In this document: piece by piece, positions 16,097 to 23,343 of the stretch
Position numbering within the stretch: the stretch's first letter is position 1
Layout: each line of letters begins with the position of its first letter
Source: RGIG8597 sp050872545
GTDB lineage: Bacteria > Spirochaetota > GWE2-31-10
Assembly (NCBI GenBank): GCA_050872545.1
Contig: JBNMHA010000021.1
Coordinates: 1 to 28,665, forward strand
Reading direction: 5' to 3'
DNA: 28,665 nt
Notes under the pieces: model-generated
Databases searched by the model: none
The model's input: only the letters and a program-made list of their open reading frames with translations
Told to the model about the DNA's origin: nothing
Program-made: the position numbers and the translations under genes

Positions 16097-16282
16097 AAAA
16101 AAAACCCGCAGAAGCCGTGGACGTGTGAAGTTTGAAATTCTACCCTTGGTATACAAGGTGGGTTCCCTCACTCTGCACTCTACCTTCCGGGAAACCGGCG
16201 GATATTATACAAATTGATTTTGAGATCCCTGAATTATAAGTTGCGGCGAATACAATCTTCACCACACGAGCAACGCAGGCGG
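16097..16282 (-). ncRNA. ssrS: 6S RNA
   Basis: About 186 bases, the typical 6S length. The ends pair: CCGC near the 5' end with GCGG before the terminal eight T's (16104-16097), and an inner nine-base duplex ending in CTTCACACG with a three-base bulge. The right side of the central bubble holds the characteristic small hairpin CCTTG-TATAC-CAAGG, very like the CCUUGAACCAAGG of E. coli 6S RNA. An apical stem pairs GGTTTCCC with GGGAACC. It lies directly downstream of zapA on the same strand, the classic zapA-ssrS order of proteobacteria. 6S RNA mimics an open promoter and sequesters the housekeeping RNA polymerase in stationary phase. No SRP, tmRNA or RNase P core motif fits. Confidence 0.85.
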
Positions 16283-16286
16283 TATT

Positions 16287-16315
16287 TTTATATCATGACT
16301 TTATAACTAAATCAA
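16287..16315 (-). promoter_or_regulatory. Promoter of 6S RNA inside the 3' end of zapA
   Basis: On the minus strand, TTGATT (16315-16310), a 17-base spacer and TATAAA (16292-16287). The spacer ends in TGA, an extended -10 motif that is also the zapA stop codon (16295-16293). Transcription would start at about 16282, matching the 5' end of the folded RNA. Confidence 0.7.
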
Positions 16316-16589
16316 GCTCTTTCCCTAGGTCATCGAGCATTTTATCAATCTTGCTGTTATCTTTCCTTATCGGAGCGGTTAATTCCTTGTAACATGAGTA
16401 ATACTCATCGGTTACTTTAACTCCGGCCAAAATAGCAATTTCCAGAGATGATTTATATGGATAAAGTTCTTCCAATTCCTGCACCTTTTTCCTGTAGAAT
16501 TTCAGAATTGTGACAACATCATCATGGTCTTCATTCTTTATTGATATGTCCATTTTTTGACCTAAAATATCAAAAGTAAACTTCTCCAT
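16293..16589 (-). CDS. zapA: Cell division protein ZapA
   Basis: 98 residues, usual size. The N-terminal strand motif FTFDILGQKMDISIKNED is the ZapA head, followed by a long helix with SSLEIAILAGVKVTDEYYSCY (the alanine-rich part of the family) and a C-terminal coiled coil. ZapA tetramers bundle FtsZ filaments at the division ring. The SD AAGGAG stands 11 bases before the ATG, at the long end of the range. The coiled-coil gene upstream on the same strand ends 29 bases before it, suggesting an operon. The 6S RNA promoter lies inside its last codons. Confidence 0.88.
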   Translation of the reverse strand: MEKFTFDILGQKMDISIKNEDHDDVVTILKFYRKKVQELEELYPYKSSLEIAILAGVKVTDEYYSCYKELTAPIRKDNSKIDKMLDDLGKELDLVIKS

Positions 16590-16618
16590 TTAACAGCAGT
16601 CTCCTTAGCAGTCAAAAA

Positions 16619-17284
16619 TTACAGAACGCCTTTAGGAAGCTCTCTGCTTGGTTTTCTTTCACTTGATTTAGAGTTTGATTCACTTTCAAACATATTTTCA
16701 AAAGCAAACATATTTTTATAATCTATGTTTTCCTCTGATTCAAAATAAGGAAGCTTAGTATCTTCAGCGGAGGAATTCATACTTTCAAAGTCAATCTCAT
16801 TTTCCTCCATTGCAAATGGACTTTCTTCAGAATTTACTGAACCAGATTCGATTACTACTGATTCATTTTCAACATCAGTAGCCGGTTCTTTTGCTGCATT
16901 ATCGAAAATAAAAGAGTTACTTTCCTCTTTTTTAACTTCTTCTTTGTTGCCATTAAAATCCATTTCCATAATAGAAGGCGATATTGTCTCTACAGCCGGA
17001 GCTGAAGATTCATTTTTTATTGCATCAAAGTCCGGCAAAACATCCAGCATTGAAATAATTTTATCTTCTAGTTCTTTATGCATTTTTTCTGCCGTAGAAG
17101 AAAGTTTTTTCAACTTATCATTTTCTTCCTTTAGGCATTGATTGTCTTTCTGCAAAAAAGCAATCTGTTTTTTCAAGTCGCCGACTTTAGAACGTTCAGC
17201 ATCCAATAACTGCTTATATTCAGCAATTATTTTTCCTGCAGTTCTGACTTTTTCAAATAATTCTTCAATTTTGTTAGTATCCAC
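16619..17284 (-). CDS. Coiled-coil protein with acidic tail, upstream of zapA
   Basis: 221 residues from a GTG start (17284-17282) with GGAGG five bases upstream; a longer frame to 17380 adds a hydrophobic stretch but has no SD, and its beginning runs into the rplT terminator. Residues ~5-80 are a heptad-rich coiled coil (for example LKKQIAFLQKDNQCLKEEND) resembling ZapB-like or septum-associated proteins. Residues ~90-221 are acidic, Ser/Glu-rich, low-complexity and probably disordered, with repeated short ESE-type runs and a basic end. No enzyme motif. With zapA next in the operon, a division-ring role is a reasonable inference, not shown by sequence. Confidence 0.6.
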   Translation of the reverse strand: MDTNKIEELFEKVRTAGKIIAEYKQLLDAERSKVGDLKKQIAFLQKDNQCLKEENDKLKKLSSTAEKMHKELEDKIISMLDVLPDFDAIKNESSAPAVETISPSIMEMDFNGNKEEVKKEESNSFIFDNAAKEPATDVENESVVIESGSVNSEESPFAMEENEIDFESMNSSAEDTKLPYFESEENIDYKNMFAFENMFESESNSKSSERKPSRELPKGVL

Positions 17285-17360
17285 ACTTTCCTCCCTTAAA
17301 ATCACAGCAACAACACAAAAATATACAAAAAAATAAAATAATTCAAATTCATGCAATTTT

Positions 17361-17395
17361 AGAAAATTAAAACCTTTCATAAAGAAAGGTTTTAA
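17361..17395 (-). terminator. Terminator of the infC-rpmI-rplT operon
   Basis: A perfect 12-bp stem (17367-17378 with 17384-17395: TTAAAACCTTTC and its complement) and a five-base loop, followed on the minus strand by TTTTC. It lies about 55 bases after the rplT stop and before the coiled-coil gene. Confidence 0.75.
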
Positions 17396-17448
17396 TTAAA
17401 ATAAATCAATTATAAAATGTTTAACTTTTTAATTTTTTATCCGGCATA

Positions 17449-17805
17449 TTAATTCAAGGCAGCTTTTGCTTTTGCTATCAATTCTTTAAATGCTTCTGGA
17501 TTTTCAATAGCTAAATTAGAAAGGTTTTTTCTGTCAATATTAATATTTGCTTTTTTCAAGCCATTAATAAAAGCGGAATATGTAATTCCCTCATTTCGGC
17601 AGAAACCGTTAATTCTTGCAATCCACAATTGGCGGAAAGTTCTTTTCTTTTGTTTTCTTCCGATATAAGCGTAAGAAAGAGCGTGAATCATCGCATTTTT
17701 AGCTGTTCTGTACAGCTTTGATCTAGCTCCTCTATATCCTTTTGTTTTCTTTAATACTGATTTTACTCTATTTTTTCGAACAGTTCCTGATACAGCTCTA
17801 GGCAT
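17449..17805 (-). CDS. rplT: 50S ribosomal protein L20
   Basis: 118 residues, normal length, very basic. It has the L20 pattern: ARSKLYRTAKNAMIHALSYAYIGRKQKKRTFRQLWIARIN in the first 70 residues, then GFCRNEGITYSAFINGLKKA. L20 binds 23S rRNA early in 50S assembly. In E. coli and Bacillus it represses its own operon by binding mRNA structure; a candidate site lies at 18064-18151. AAAGGAG stands six bases before the ATG. It follows rpmI by 17 bases. Confidence 0.97.
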   Translation of the reverse strand: MPRAVSGTVRKNRVKSVLKKTKGYRGARSKLYRTAKNAMIHALSYAYIGRKQKKRTFRQLWIARINGFCRNEGITYSAFINGLKKANINIDRKNLSNLAIENPEAFKELIAKAKAALN

Positions 17806-17822
17806 AATTTACTCCTTTATTA

Positions 17823-18032
17823 TTAGTATGATCCATTAGGAAGAAGTTTTCGAACTCTTTTTGCTTCACATTCTTTAAGAGTTCCGGCTTTACCCAATTG
17901 TCTTTTTCTTTTGGATGTTTTTCCTGTAAGGATATGTCTTCTGCCTTGTTTACTGTAAAGCACCTTACCGTTTTTTGTTACTCTGAATCTTTTTGCTGCA
18001 CTTTTGTTATTCTTCAGCTTGATTTTACTCAT
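17823..18032 (-). CDS. rpmI: 50S ribosomal protein L35
   Basis: 69 residues, slightly longer than the usual 64-66. Basic, with the family core NKSAAKRFRVTKNGKV and GRRHILTGKTSKRKRQL. The AAAGGAG SD is eight bases from the ATG. It sits between infC and rplT in the conserved order, and the 119-base gap from infC is unusually structured. Confidence 0.96.
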   Translation of the reverse strand: MSKIKLKNNKSAAKRFRVTKNGKVLYSKQGRRHILTGKTSKRKRQLGKAGTLKECEAKRVRKLLPNGSY

Positions 18033-18063
18033 TTAAAGATCTCCTTTTTATAAATATATTAAA

Positions 18064-18151
18064 ACAACAATAAAAGAGGCAGCACCGATACGCTGTTATC
18101 TAATAATCAACACACCTTAATTTTTAGATAACAAACATTATCTTTTTCCTC
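18064..18151 (-). promoter_or_regulatory. Structured infC-rpmI spacer, candidate L20 autoregulatory element
   Basis: GTTATCTAA (18095-18103) pairs with TTAGATAAC (18124-18132), nine perfect base pairs. The 18127-18131 part can instead pair with TTATC (18138-18142) to form a short hairpin, so the two folds exclude each other. Near 18070-18094 a small CAGC/GCTG stem followed by CCTCTTTTA resembles a weak terminator. The place, just before rpmI, is where L20 acts in E. coli. Binding is inferred, not shown. Confidence 0.45.
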
Positions 18152-18697
18152 TTACTGTTTTGTTTTCTTAGTTATAGGAGCAACTATCATAGACATGCTC
18201 TTTCCTTCAAAAACAGGTTCGCCTTCAATCCCACCTATACCGACTAAATCTTCTTTATATCTAAGAAGAATATCACGTCCTAAATCAGTATGAGCCATCT
18301 GGCGACCTTTAAATCTAATGGTAATCTTAACTTTATCCCCATGAGACAAGAAATTTTTAATATGTTCTAATTTGAATTCATAATCATGAGAATCAATTCC
18401 CGGTTGAAGACGAATTTCCTTGATTTCAATCTTTTTCTGCTTCTTTCGGGCTTCACGCTCTTTTTTATCTTTTTCAAATCTAAATTTTCCGTAATCAAGA
18501 ATCTTACATACCGGAGGTTTTACATTAGGCGAGATTTCAACAAGATCCAAATCAGCTTCTCTTGCCTGCTCCAATGCATCTTTCAACGGCACTACACCAA
18601 CTTTATTTCCTTCCTTATCAATTAACAGAACCTCATAACTTCGAATATCTTCATTAACTCTAGGTTCCAAATCTTTATCTCTTTCTTTAGTTGACAG
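18152..18697 (-). CDS. infC: Translation initiation factor IF-3, probable non-AUG start
   Basis: About 181 residues. The N-domain RVNEDIRSYEVLLIDKEGNK, the lysine-rich linker KFRFEKDKKEREARKKQKK and the C-domain KEIRLQPGIDSHDYEFKLEH are all typical. IF-3 binds 30S subunits and rejects non-canonical start codons. No ATG is available. The first standard start is TTG 18670, without an SD, but AAGGAG (18709-18704) stands six bases before an in-frame CTG (18697) and three before an in-frame ATT (18700). A rare start codon is known for infC in other bacteria and lets IF-3 limit its own synthesis. I chose CTG on spacing; ATT is possible. First gene of infC-rpmI-rplT. Confidence 0.93.
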   Translation of the reverse strand: MSTKERDKDLEPRVNEDIRSYEVLLIDKEGNKVGVVPLKDALEQAREADLDLVEISPNVKPPVCKILDYGKFRFEKDKKEREARKKQKKIEIKEIRLQPGIDSHDYEFKLEHIKNFLSHGDKVKITIRFKGRQMAHTDLGRDILLRYKEDLVGIGGIEGEPVFEGKSMSMIVAPITKKTKQ

Positions 18698-18791
18698 AAT
18701 AAACTCCTTAAATTTAACTGTAAGATTGTTTGATTTACTTTTTTATTGAAGCTGCGCAATAAGTGCCGACACCATCTAAAAAAGCGTGGGC

Positions 18792-18820
18792 ATTGTATAA
18801 AAAAAAAATATGAAATTCAA
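18792..18820 (-). promoter_or_regulatory. Promoter of the infC-rpmI-rplT operon
   Basis: On the minus strand, TTGAAT (18820-18815), a 17-base spacer with a T tract, and TACAAT (18797-18792). The predicted leader is about 80 bases before the SD at 18709. Confidence 0.7.
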
Positions 18821-18845
18821 TATTTAAGAGACAAAATCATGAAAA

Positions 18846-19865
18846 TTATTTCCTGAATATTCTTTCTTTAGCCTTCTTTCGCAGTCTCTTCACAAATATT
18901 TTCACCTTAAAAAAGCAAAGCAAAGCATTAACGAAACCTTTATACGCAAAATAGGCAGCAATTTTTTTTTCCGCTGCAAGCAAACTTTCAAAACCGGCTC
19001 TGAAAAAGCATTTATTATCAACAAAAGCCAACGCCGTCTTAAAACACCTATAATTTTCCTTATATGTCCTATTGTCGATTTCTGCCAAACGCTGCAAATT
19101 TCCAAGATAATCCCAAACATGCATTGCCGCAAAACGTTTCAGCATACTTCTACGAATATTTTCATCACTGATTTTTTCACAAAATTCACCGGTTTGTTTA
19201 TAAAGGAAGATAATATCTTTAAATTTATCAGCTCTGAAATTCGAAGTTGCTGACATCGGATTATCTTTTCGGTAAAAATATAACGCCCGCGAAACAACTG
19301 CAATTTTATTTATATTCTGAAAATATTCCAAATTAAAAAGCAAATCTTCGCCGAATTTCATACCGACTTTAAAACCGGCAGATATAAGTTCTCGGCGGTA
19401 CAGTTTATTAAAAACCGGATAAAGCAGCCCACGCTCCTGAAGTGCAGCTGTCAAATTATCCTTTTTCCAAACTATATTTTCAGCACAGGAAATATTCCTT
19501 TCACCATTTTCAAGTTTTATTCCACAAACAGCGACATCGGCATTACTTGCAGTTATTTCATCAACCAACAATTTCAGCCAATCCTTTTCAACATAGTCAT
19601 CACTGTCGACAAAAGCTATAAACTCACCTTTTGCAGCTTTCAGCCCGGAATTTCGTGCCGCTGAAACTCCAGAATTATCTTGATGAATAAAAACAATGCG
19701 CGAATCGTTTTTCGCAAAATTTTTGCACATAACTGAAGAACTGTCAGCTGATCCATCGTCGACCAAAACAAGCTCAAAGTCCTTGTAACTTTGGTTTAAT
19801 ACAGAAGATACACATTTTTCTAAAAATTTCTCCGCATTATAAACAGGAACAATAATACTTACCAA
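18846..19865 (-). CDS. Family 2 glycosyltransferase
   Basis: 339 residues from a TTG start (19865-19863), nine bases after AGAGG; the nearby ATG is out of frame and stops at once. The GT-A fold is plain: MVSIIVPVYNAEKFLEKCV, LVLVDDGSADSS with nucleotide-binding Asp36/37, NSGVSAARNSGLKAAKGEF, and the metal-binding DSDD at 87-90. The C-terminal half is helical and basic, ending in a Lys/Arg-rich tail that could touch the membrane. It transfers a sugar from a nucleotide sugar to a glycan or lipid; acceptor unknown. It follows the exonuclease gene by 12 bases and probably belongs to the same transcript. Confidence 0.85.
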   Translation of the reverse strand: MVSIIVPVYNAEKFLEKCVSSVLNQSYKDFELVLVDDGSADSSSVMCKNFAKNDSRIVFIHQDNSGVSAARNSGLKAAKGEFIAFVDSDDYVEKDWLKLLVDEITASNADVAVCGIKLENGERNISCAENIVWKKDNLTAALQERGLLYPVFNKLYRRELISAGFKVGMKFGEDLLFNLEYFQNINKIAVVSRALYFYRKDNPMSATSNFRADKFKDIIFLYKQTGEFCEKISDENIRRSMLKRFAAMHVWDYLGNLQRLAEIDNRTYKENYRCFKTALAFVDNKCFFRAGFESLLAAEKKIAAYFAYKGFVNALLCFFKVKIFVKRLRKKAKERIFRK

Positions 19866-19877
19866 TATGCCATTCCT

Positions 19878-20432
19878 CTACAATTTTTTTATTTTAAGAT
19901 TAAACCGCCGAACCAATGCAGCAATATCGGTTACCTGATATTCATCGGCAATCTTAATCACAATATTCGCACACATTTTCGCATCTTCCAACGCATTATG
20001 GTGACGAAAAGACTTTCCCATATATTCTGCCAGATTATTTAATTTATGACTTGGTAAGTGCTTCCAAGCTGCCTTGGAAAGCAGAAGAGTGTCGAAATAA
20101 GTTATTTTTTTGTGCGGAAGGTGATAAAAATTTATAAGAGAACGCAACACTCCGGCATCGAAACCGGCATTATGAGCAAACAGCAGTCTGTCGGAAATAT
20201 ACGGTTCTATTTCATGCCAGATTTCGCCAAATGTCGGCGAATCTTTCACATCATTCCACTGCAAGCCATGAATCTGAATAAATTCCGGTTTGAAATATAA
20301 CGTAGGAGGTTTAATCAGCCAATAACGCTGCTCCGTTATTTTGAAATTTTCCAAAACGACAAGCCCCAATGAACATGCACTTGTCTGTTCACAATTTGCG
20401 TTTTCAAAATCAATTCCTACACATTTTTGCAT
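19878..20432 (-). CDS. DnaQ-like DEDDh 3'-5' exonuclease
   Basis: 184 residues. The three Exo motifs are intact: GIDFEN with Asp8 and Glu10, AHNAGFD with Asp92, and HHNALEDA with His145 and Asp150. This is the epsilon-subunit/RNase T-type fold that removes 3' nucleotides using two metal ions. The chain holds only the exonuclease domain, with no polymerase-binding tail, so it could serve proofreading or a separate DNA/RNA trimming role. The chemotaxis receptor gene ends 11 bases upstream. No SD precedes ATG 20432, suggesting translation coupled to that gene. Confidence 0.85.
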   Translation of the reverse strand: MQKCVGIDFENANCEQTSACSLGLVVLENFKITEQRYWLIKPPTLYFKPEFIQIHGLQWNDVKDSPTFGEIWHEIEPYISDRLLFAHNAGFDAGVLRSLINFYHLPHKKITYFDTLLLSKAAWKHLPSHKLNNLAEYMGKSFRHHNALEDAKMCANIVIKIADEYQVTDIAALVRRFNLKIKKL

Positions 20433-20443
20433 AAGAACAGGAT

Positions 20444-21802
20444 TTAACCGTCAACACCGAATATCGCATCAGACCCGACAGAAGCCGCATTAACATCAAA
20501 ATGTTTAATAATTCCATTCAATATTTGGGCTTGTCCGGCAAGGTTGCTTATCGCTTCCTTCATATTTTGAGTGTCGGAGTTTATGTTAAGTGTTAAATCT
20601 TTAATATCTTCAACGCTGCCTTTCAGCCTATCTGTTTCTCCAGTCTGACGATTAATAGAAGTATTAATTTCTTCCATTAAATCTTCTGTCGCTTTTATAG
20701 AGTTAATAATCTTTGAAAGCGCGTGCTTTGATTTCTCACTTACCGTAACACCGCGGTCAATTGAAGTAACCATATTTTCTATAATCTGGAAAATTGACTT
20801 TGTAGCAGCTGCACTTGATTCAGACAAATTACGGATTTCCGATGCAACAACAACAAAACCGCGCCCTTCATCACCAGCATGAGCTGCCTGTATAGTCGCA
20901 TTCAATGCCAAAAGGTTTGTTTCATCTGCAATTTCACCAATCAACTGCATTGTTTCTACAATCTTATCCGAAATCTGGCTTATATTTTTCATCTCCGAAA
21001 TCAGCGAAAGAATTTCCACAGAACTGTTGTCCGCTTCCTGAATTGAATCCTTAGAATTCTGGTATGCCAATTCAACATTTTTCTTAATGTACTGCATTGA
21101 TTCATTCATGAGCTTTGTAGAATTATCAATTTTGGAAATCGCAGTTTCCTGCTGAGAAGTTTTATCAGCCATTGAATTGGCAAAATAAGCCAGCGCATCG
21201 GAATTTCCAACAATATCAAGAACTGAAAGCTCTATTTTGGAAATAGAATCCGACATTTCTTTAATAACGTTATCTATAGGTTCAGCCAAATCAGAAAGGG
21301 ACATCTGCAAATCTTCATCTCTGGAAATATCAAACGCAAGATTTCCTTTTCCCATATCATCAAGAACCAATTTAGCCGCATCGGTAGCAACTTCTGTCTG
21401 TGAACGGAAAATTAAATACAGATAAAAAGAAAAAACTCCCGTTACTGTCAGCAGCAAAATCAACTTAGTAAATGCATCAAACTTAGAAAATACAAATAAA
21501 AATAGAACATTAAAAATTAATGGAATAACAAAATACATGACAACCTTTATGCCGCTCTCCACAAAGTTTCTGTTCCACTTTGTCACTTTTATTATTCTGT
21601 CTGCCAAAGTTACCGGACGTTGAAATTTTCCTTTGTCCTTATCCTTGCCTTCTGTATCGTCTTTCGCTGCGTCTTGAGCTTCATCCGGCAATGTCAAGCT
21701 TGATAAATCAATATCATCACTTATACCGCCATTTGCCATTTGCTCCTGCAACATGCGAATAAAATCTTCTTCACTTCCAGCCGTAAATGTTTTATCTGAC
21801 AT
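20444..21802 (-). CDS. Methyl-accepting chemotaxis protein without periplasmic sensor domain
   Basis: 452 residues, AGAGG six bases before the ATG. A polar cytoplasmic N-terminus (1-83, acidic and then Lys/Asp-rich at 46-60) is followed by two close membrane helices (~84-106 and 110-132) with only a few residues between them, so there is no periplasmic ligand domain. A short linker leads to a long helical signalling domain (~180-435). The hairpin tip IADETNLLALNATIQAAHAG (291-310) aligns with the receptor family, but positions equal to Tsr Phe373, Gln374, Glu385 and Arg388 are Asp293, Glu294, Gln305 and His308. No C-terminal CheR pentapeptide. It probably senses a cytoplasmic or membrane signal. 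First gene of a likely operon with the exonuclease and glycosyltransferase. Confidence 0.88.
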   Translation of the reverse strand: MSDKTFTAGSEEDFIRMLQEQMANGGISDDIDLSSLTLPDEAQDAAKDDTEGKDKDKGKFQRPVTLADRIIKVTKWNRNFVESGIKVVMYFVIPLIFNVLFLFVFSKFDAFTKLILLLTVTGVFSFYLYLIFRSQTEVATDAAKLVLDDMGKGNLAFDISRDEDLQMSLSDLAEPIDNVIKEMSDSISKIELSVLDIVGNSDALAYFANSMADKTSQQETAISKIDNSTKLMNESMQYIKKNVELAYQNSKDSIQEADNSSVEILSLISEMKNISQISDKIVETMQLIGEIADETNLLALNATIQAAHAGDEGRGFVVVASEIRNLSESSAAATKSIFQIIENMVTSIDRGVTVSEKSKHALSKIINSIKATEDLMEEINTSINRQTGETDRLKGSVEDIKDLTLNINSDTQNMKEAISNLAGQAQILNGIIKHFDVNAASVGSDAIFGVDG

Positions 21803-21840
21803 GACAAACCTCTCGTTTTTATTGTATTGTCCTAAGTATC

Positions 21841-21869
21841 ATTATATTTATCTTACCCTATCGGCGCAA
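21841..21869 (-). promoter_or_regulatory. Promoter of the chemotaxis receptor operon
   Basis: On the minus strand, TTGCGC (21869-21864), a 17-base spacer and a perfect TATAAT (21846-21841). The leader to the ATG is about 35 bases. No matching sigma-28-type element was noticed. Confidence 0.7.
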
Positions 21870-21961
21870 GAAAACAGAAAATAAAATAAATTTCTTCAGC
21901 CAAATAAAAGTTTTTGCAGTAAGGTAATTTAATAAAACAATAACACTCCGGGAGAAAAATA

Positions 21962-22738
21962 ATGAAATTGTTAATATGCAATGATGACGGCTACCAAGCA
22001 GAAGGACTGCTTTTTTTACTGAAATATTTTTCGCAGCGAAATCACGAAGTTTACGTTATCGCACCGTACAAAGAACAAAGCGGAAAATCACACAGCATTA
22101 CTCTCACTGAAAAAATGATGTTAATCGAAAAATCAGCCAATTTTTGGGCTCTCGACGGAACGCCTGCCGATTGTGTAAATGTTGGACTTTGCGGACTACT
22201 GCCCGTAAAACCAGATTTAATAATTTCAGGAATAAATCTCGGCTACAATATAGGAATGGATATACTTTATTCAGGTACAGTCAGTGCCGCAAAAGAGGCA
22301 GTTGTATACGGCTATCCGGCAATATCGCTGTCTTCCGGAATTGCGCACAACGGTGAAGATGTAATCGACAGTTTGTCACATCACATAAATTACGCCGAAA
22401 TAGAAAAATTTCTTGATAATCATTTCGACGCTTTGGTAAAAGCAGCCGCTTCGCACACAAAAGCAAACCGCCACCTTATAAATGTAAATTTCCCCGGCGG
22501 AACAAATAATTTTGCCGGAATAAAACGTACTGTAGCATCAAAAGAAACACGCTACCAAGATGAAATCGTCACTTCCAAATCTCCGACAGGCGAAAGTTAT
22601 GTTCAAATTAAAGGAAAAATCTGCGATCATGACGATCCAGATTTGATAACCGACATAGCTGCCGTTCGTGCCGGTTACGTTTCAGTAAGCGCAATAAACG
22701 TACTGCCGGAAGATTCCGGAATAACAATCGCTTTGTAA
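21962..22738 (+). CDS. surE: 5'-nucleotidase SurE
   Basis: 258 residues, normal length, GGGAG seven bases before the ATG. All SurE motifs are present: the metal ligands Asp8 and Asp9 in CNDDG, Ser40 in EQSGKSHSITL, ALDGTPADCV (63-72), Asn92 in SGINLGYN, and YSGTVSAAKEA (103-113). SurE removes phosphate from nucleoside 5'- and 3'-monophosphates and short polyphosphates, and is linked to stationary-phase survival. It lies alone, diverging from the chemotaxis receptor gene. The usual neighbour pcm is not seen. Confidence 0.95.
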   Translation: MKLLICNDDGYQAEGLLFLLKYFSQRNHEVYVIAPYKEQSGKSHSITLTEKMMLIEKSANFWALDGTPADCVNVGLCGLLPVKPDLIISGINLGYNIGMDILYSGTVSAAKEAVVYGYPAISLSSGIAHNGEDVIDSLSHHINYAEIEKFLDNHFDALVKAAASHTKANRHLINVNFPGGTNNFAGIKRTVASKETRYQDEIVTSKSPTGESYVQIKGKICDHDDPDLITDIAAVRAGYVSVSAINVLPEDSGITIAL

Positions 22739-22764
22739 CGAAAATGTCGGAATAACTTTCCTGC

Positions 22765-23334
22765 TTATGTCGAGCGTTTGTTTATGATAAAAAACTGCGG
22801 AGGAGAATTTTTCTGATTAACAAATAAACTTTTCATAACAGAAAATTCTTTCTGCGGCAGACAAGTGAAATAATCTTCAAGCAAACCGGCTTCTTTTTGT
22901 CCGGGCAAATGTCCCGGATAAACAGTTATAAAAACTGCGCCGCCGGGCTGCAAAACAGGAAACAAGCCATTCAATGATTTGATTACATCACCGGCATTTG
23001 TTGTTATATTTTTATCTCCGCCCGGCAGATAACCAAGATTAAATACAGCCAGCTGCAAATCTTTATCACGCAGATAAGATACCGCATTTACATGGGAATC
23101 AAGCACAAGCTGAATATTGTCAAATTCTGCTTTTTCATCCAGAAGCTTTTTTGTATTAGCCAAAGCCGTTTCCTGCACATCCATTGCAACAACGCACCCA
23201 TTTTCACCGGAAAGCCGACTTAACTGCAACGTATCGTAACCGTTTCCAGCAGTAGCATCCAAAGCTGTCATTCCCGAAAAAGAAAACATCGGCAAGAAAA
23301 TTCGGTTTACTTCCAAGACATTATTCAAAAACAC
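22765..23334 (-). CDS. mnmM: Class I SAM methyltransferase, MnmM/YtqB-like
   Basis: 189 residues from a GTG start (23334-23332), nine bases after AGG; a nearby ATG is out of frame. SAM-binding motif I is ALDATAGNGYDT (24-35), motif II VAMDVQ (49-54), and FNLGYLPGGDK (98-108) is the signature of the YtqB family. That family was recently shown in Gram-positive bacteria to be MnmM, which methylates the aminomethyl group at the wobble uridine 34 of some tRNAs. By family it should act on tRNA in the cytoplasm. The gene follows the membrane-protein gene by nine bases and is the last of the xseA cluster. The specific tRNA role is inferred from family membership only. Confidence 0.75.
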   Translation of the reverse strand: MFLNNVLEVNRIFLPMFSFSGMTALDATAGNGYDTLQLSRLSGENGCVVAMDVQETALANTKKLLDEKAEFDNIQLVLDSHVNAVSYLRDKDLQLAVFNLGYLPGGDKNITTNAGDVIKSLNGLFPVLQPGGAVFITVYPGHLPGQKEAGLLEDYFTCLPQKEFSVMKSLFVNQKNSPPQFFIINKRST

Positions 23335-23343
23335 AATACATTC

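Noticed and set aside
16097..16282. SRP RNA, tmRNA or RNase P RNA
   Set aside because: A GGAAGG run recalls SRP RNA, but the conserved SRP tetraloop context, the tmRNA tag frame and the RNase P core are absent, while length, terminal duplex, bubble hairpin and zapA synteny fit 6S RNA.
17320..17346. Promoter for the coiled-coil/zapA genes (TTGAAT and TATATT, minus strand)
   Set aside because: The spacer is only 15 bases in a nearly pure A/T stretch; too weak to list, though a promoter must be close.
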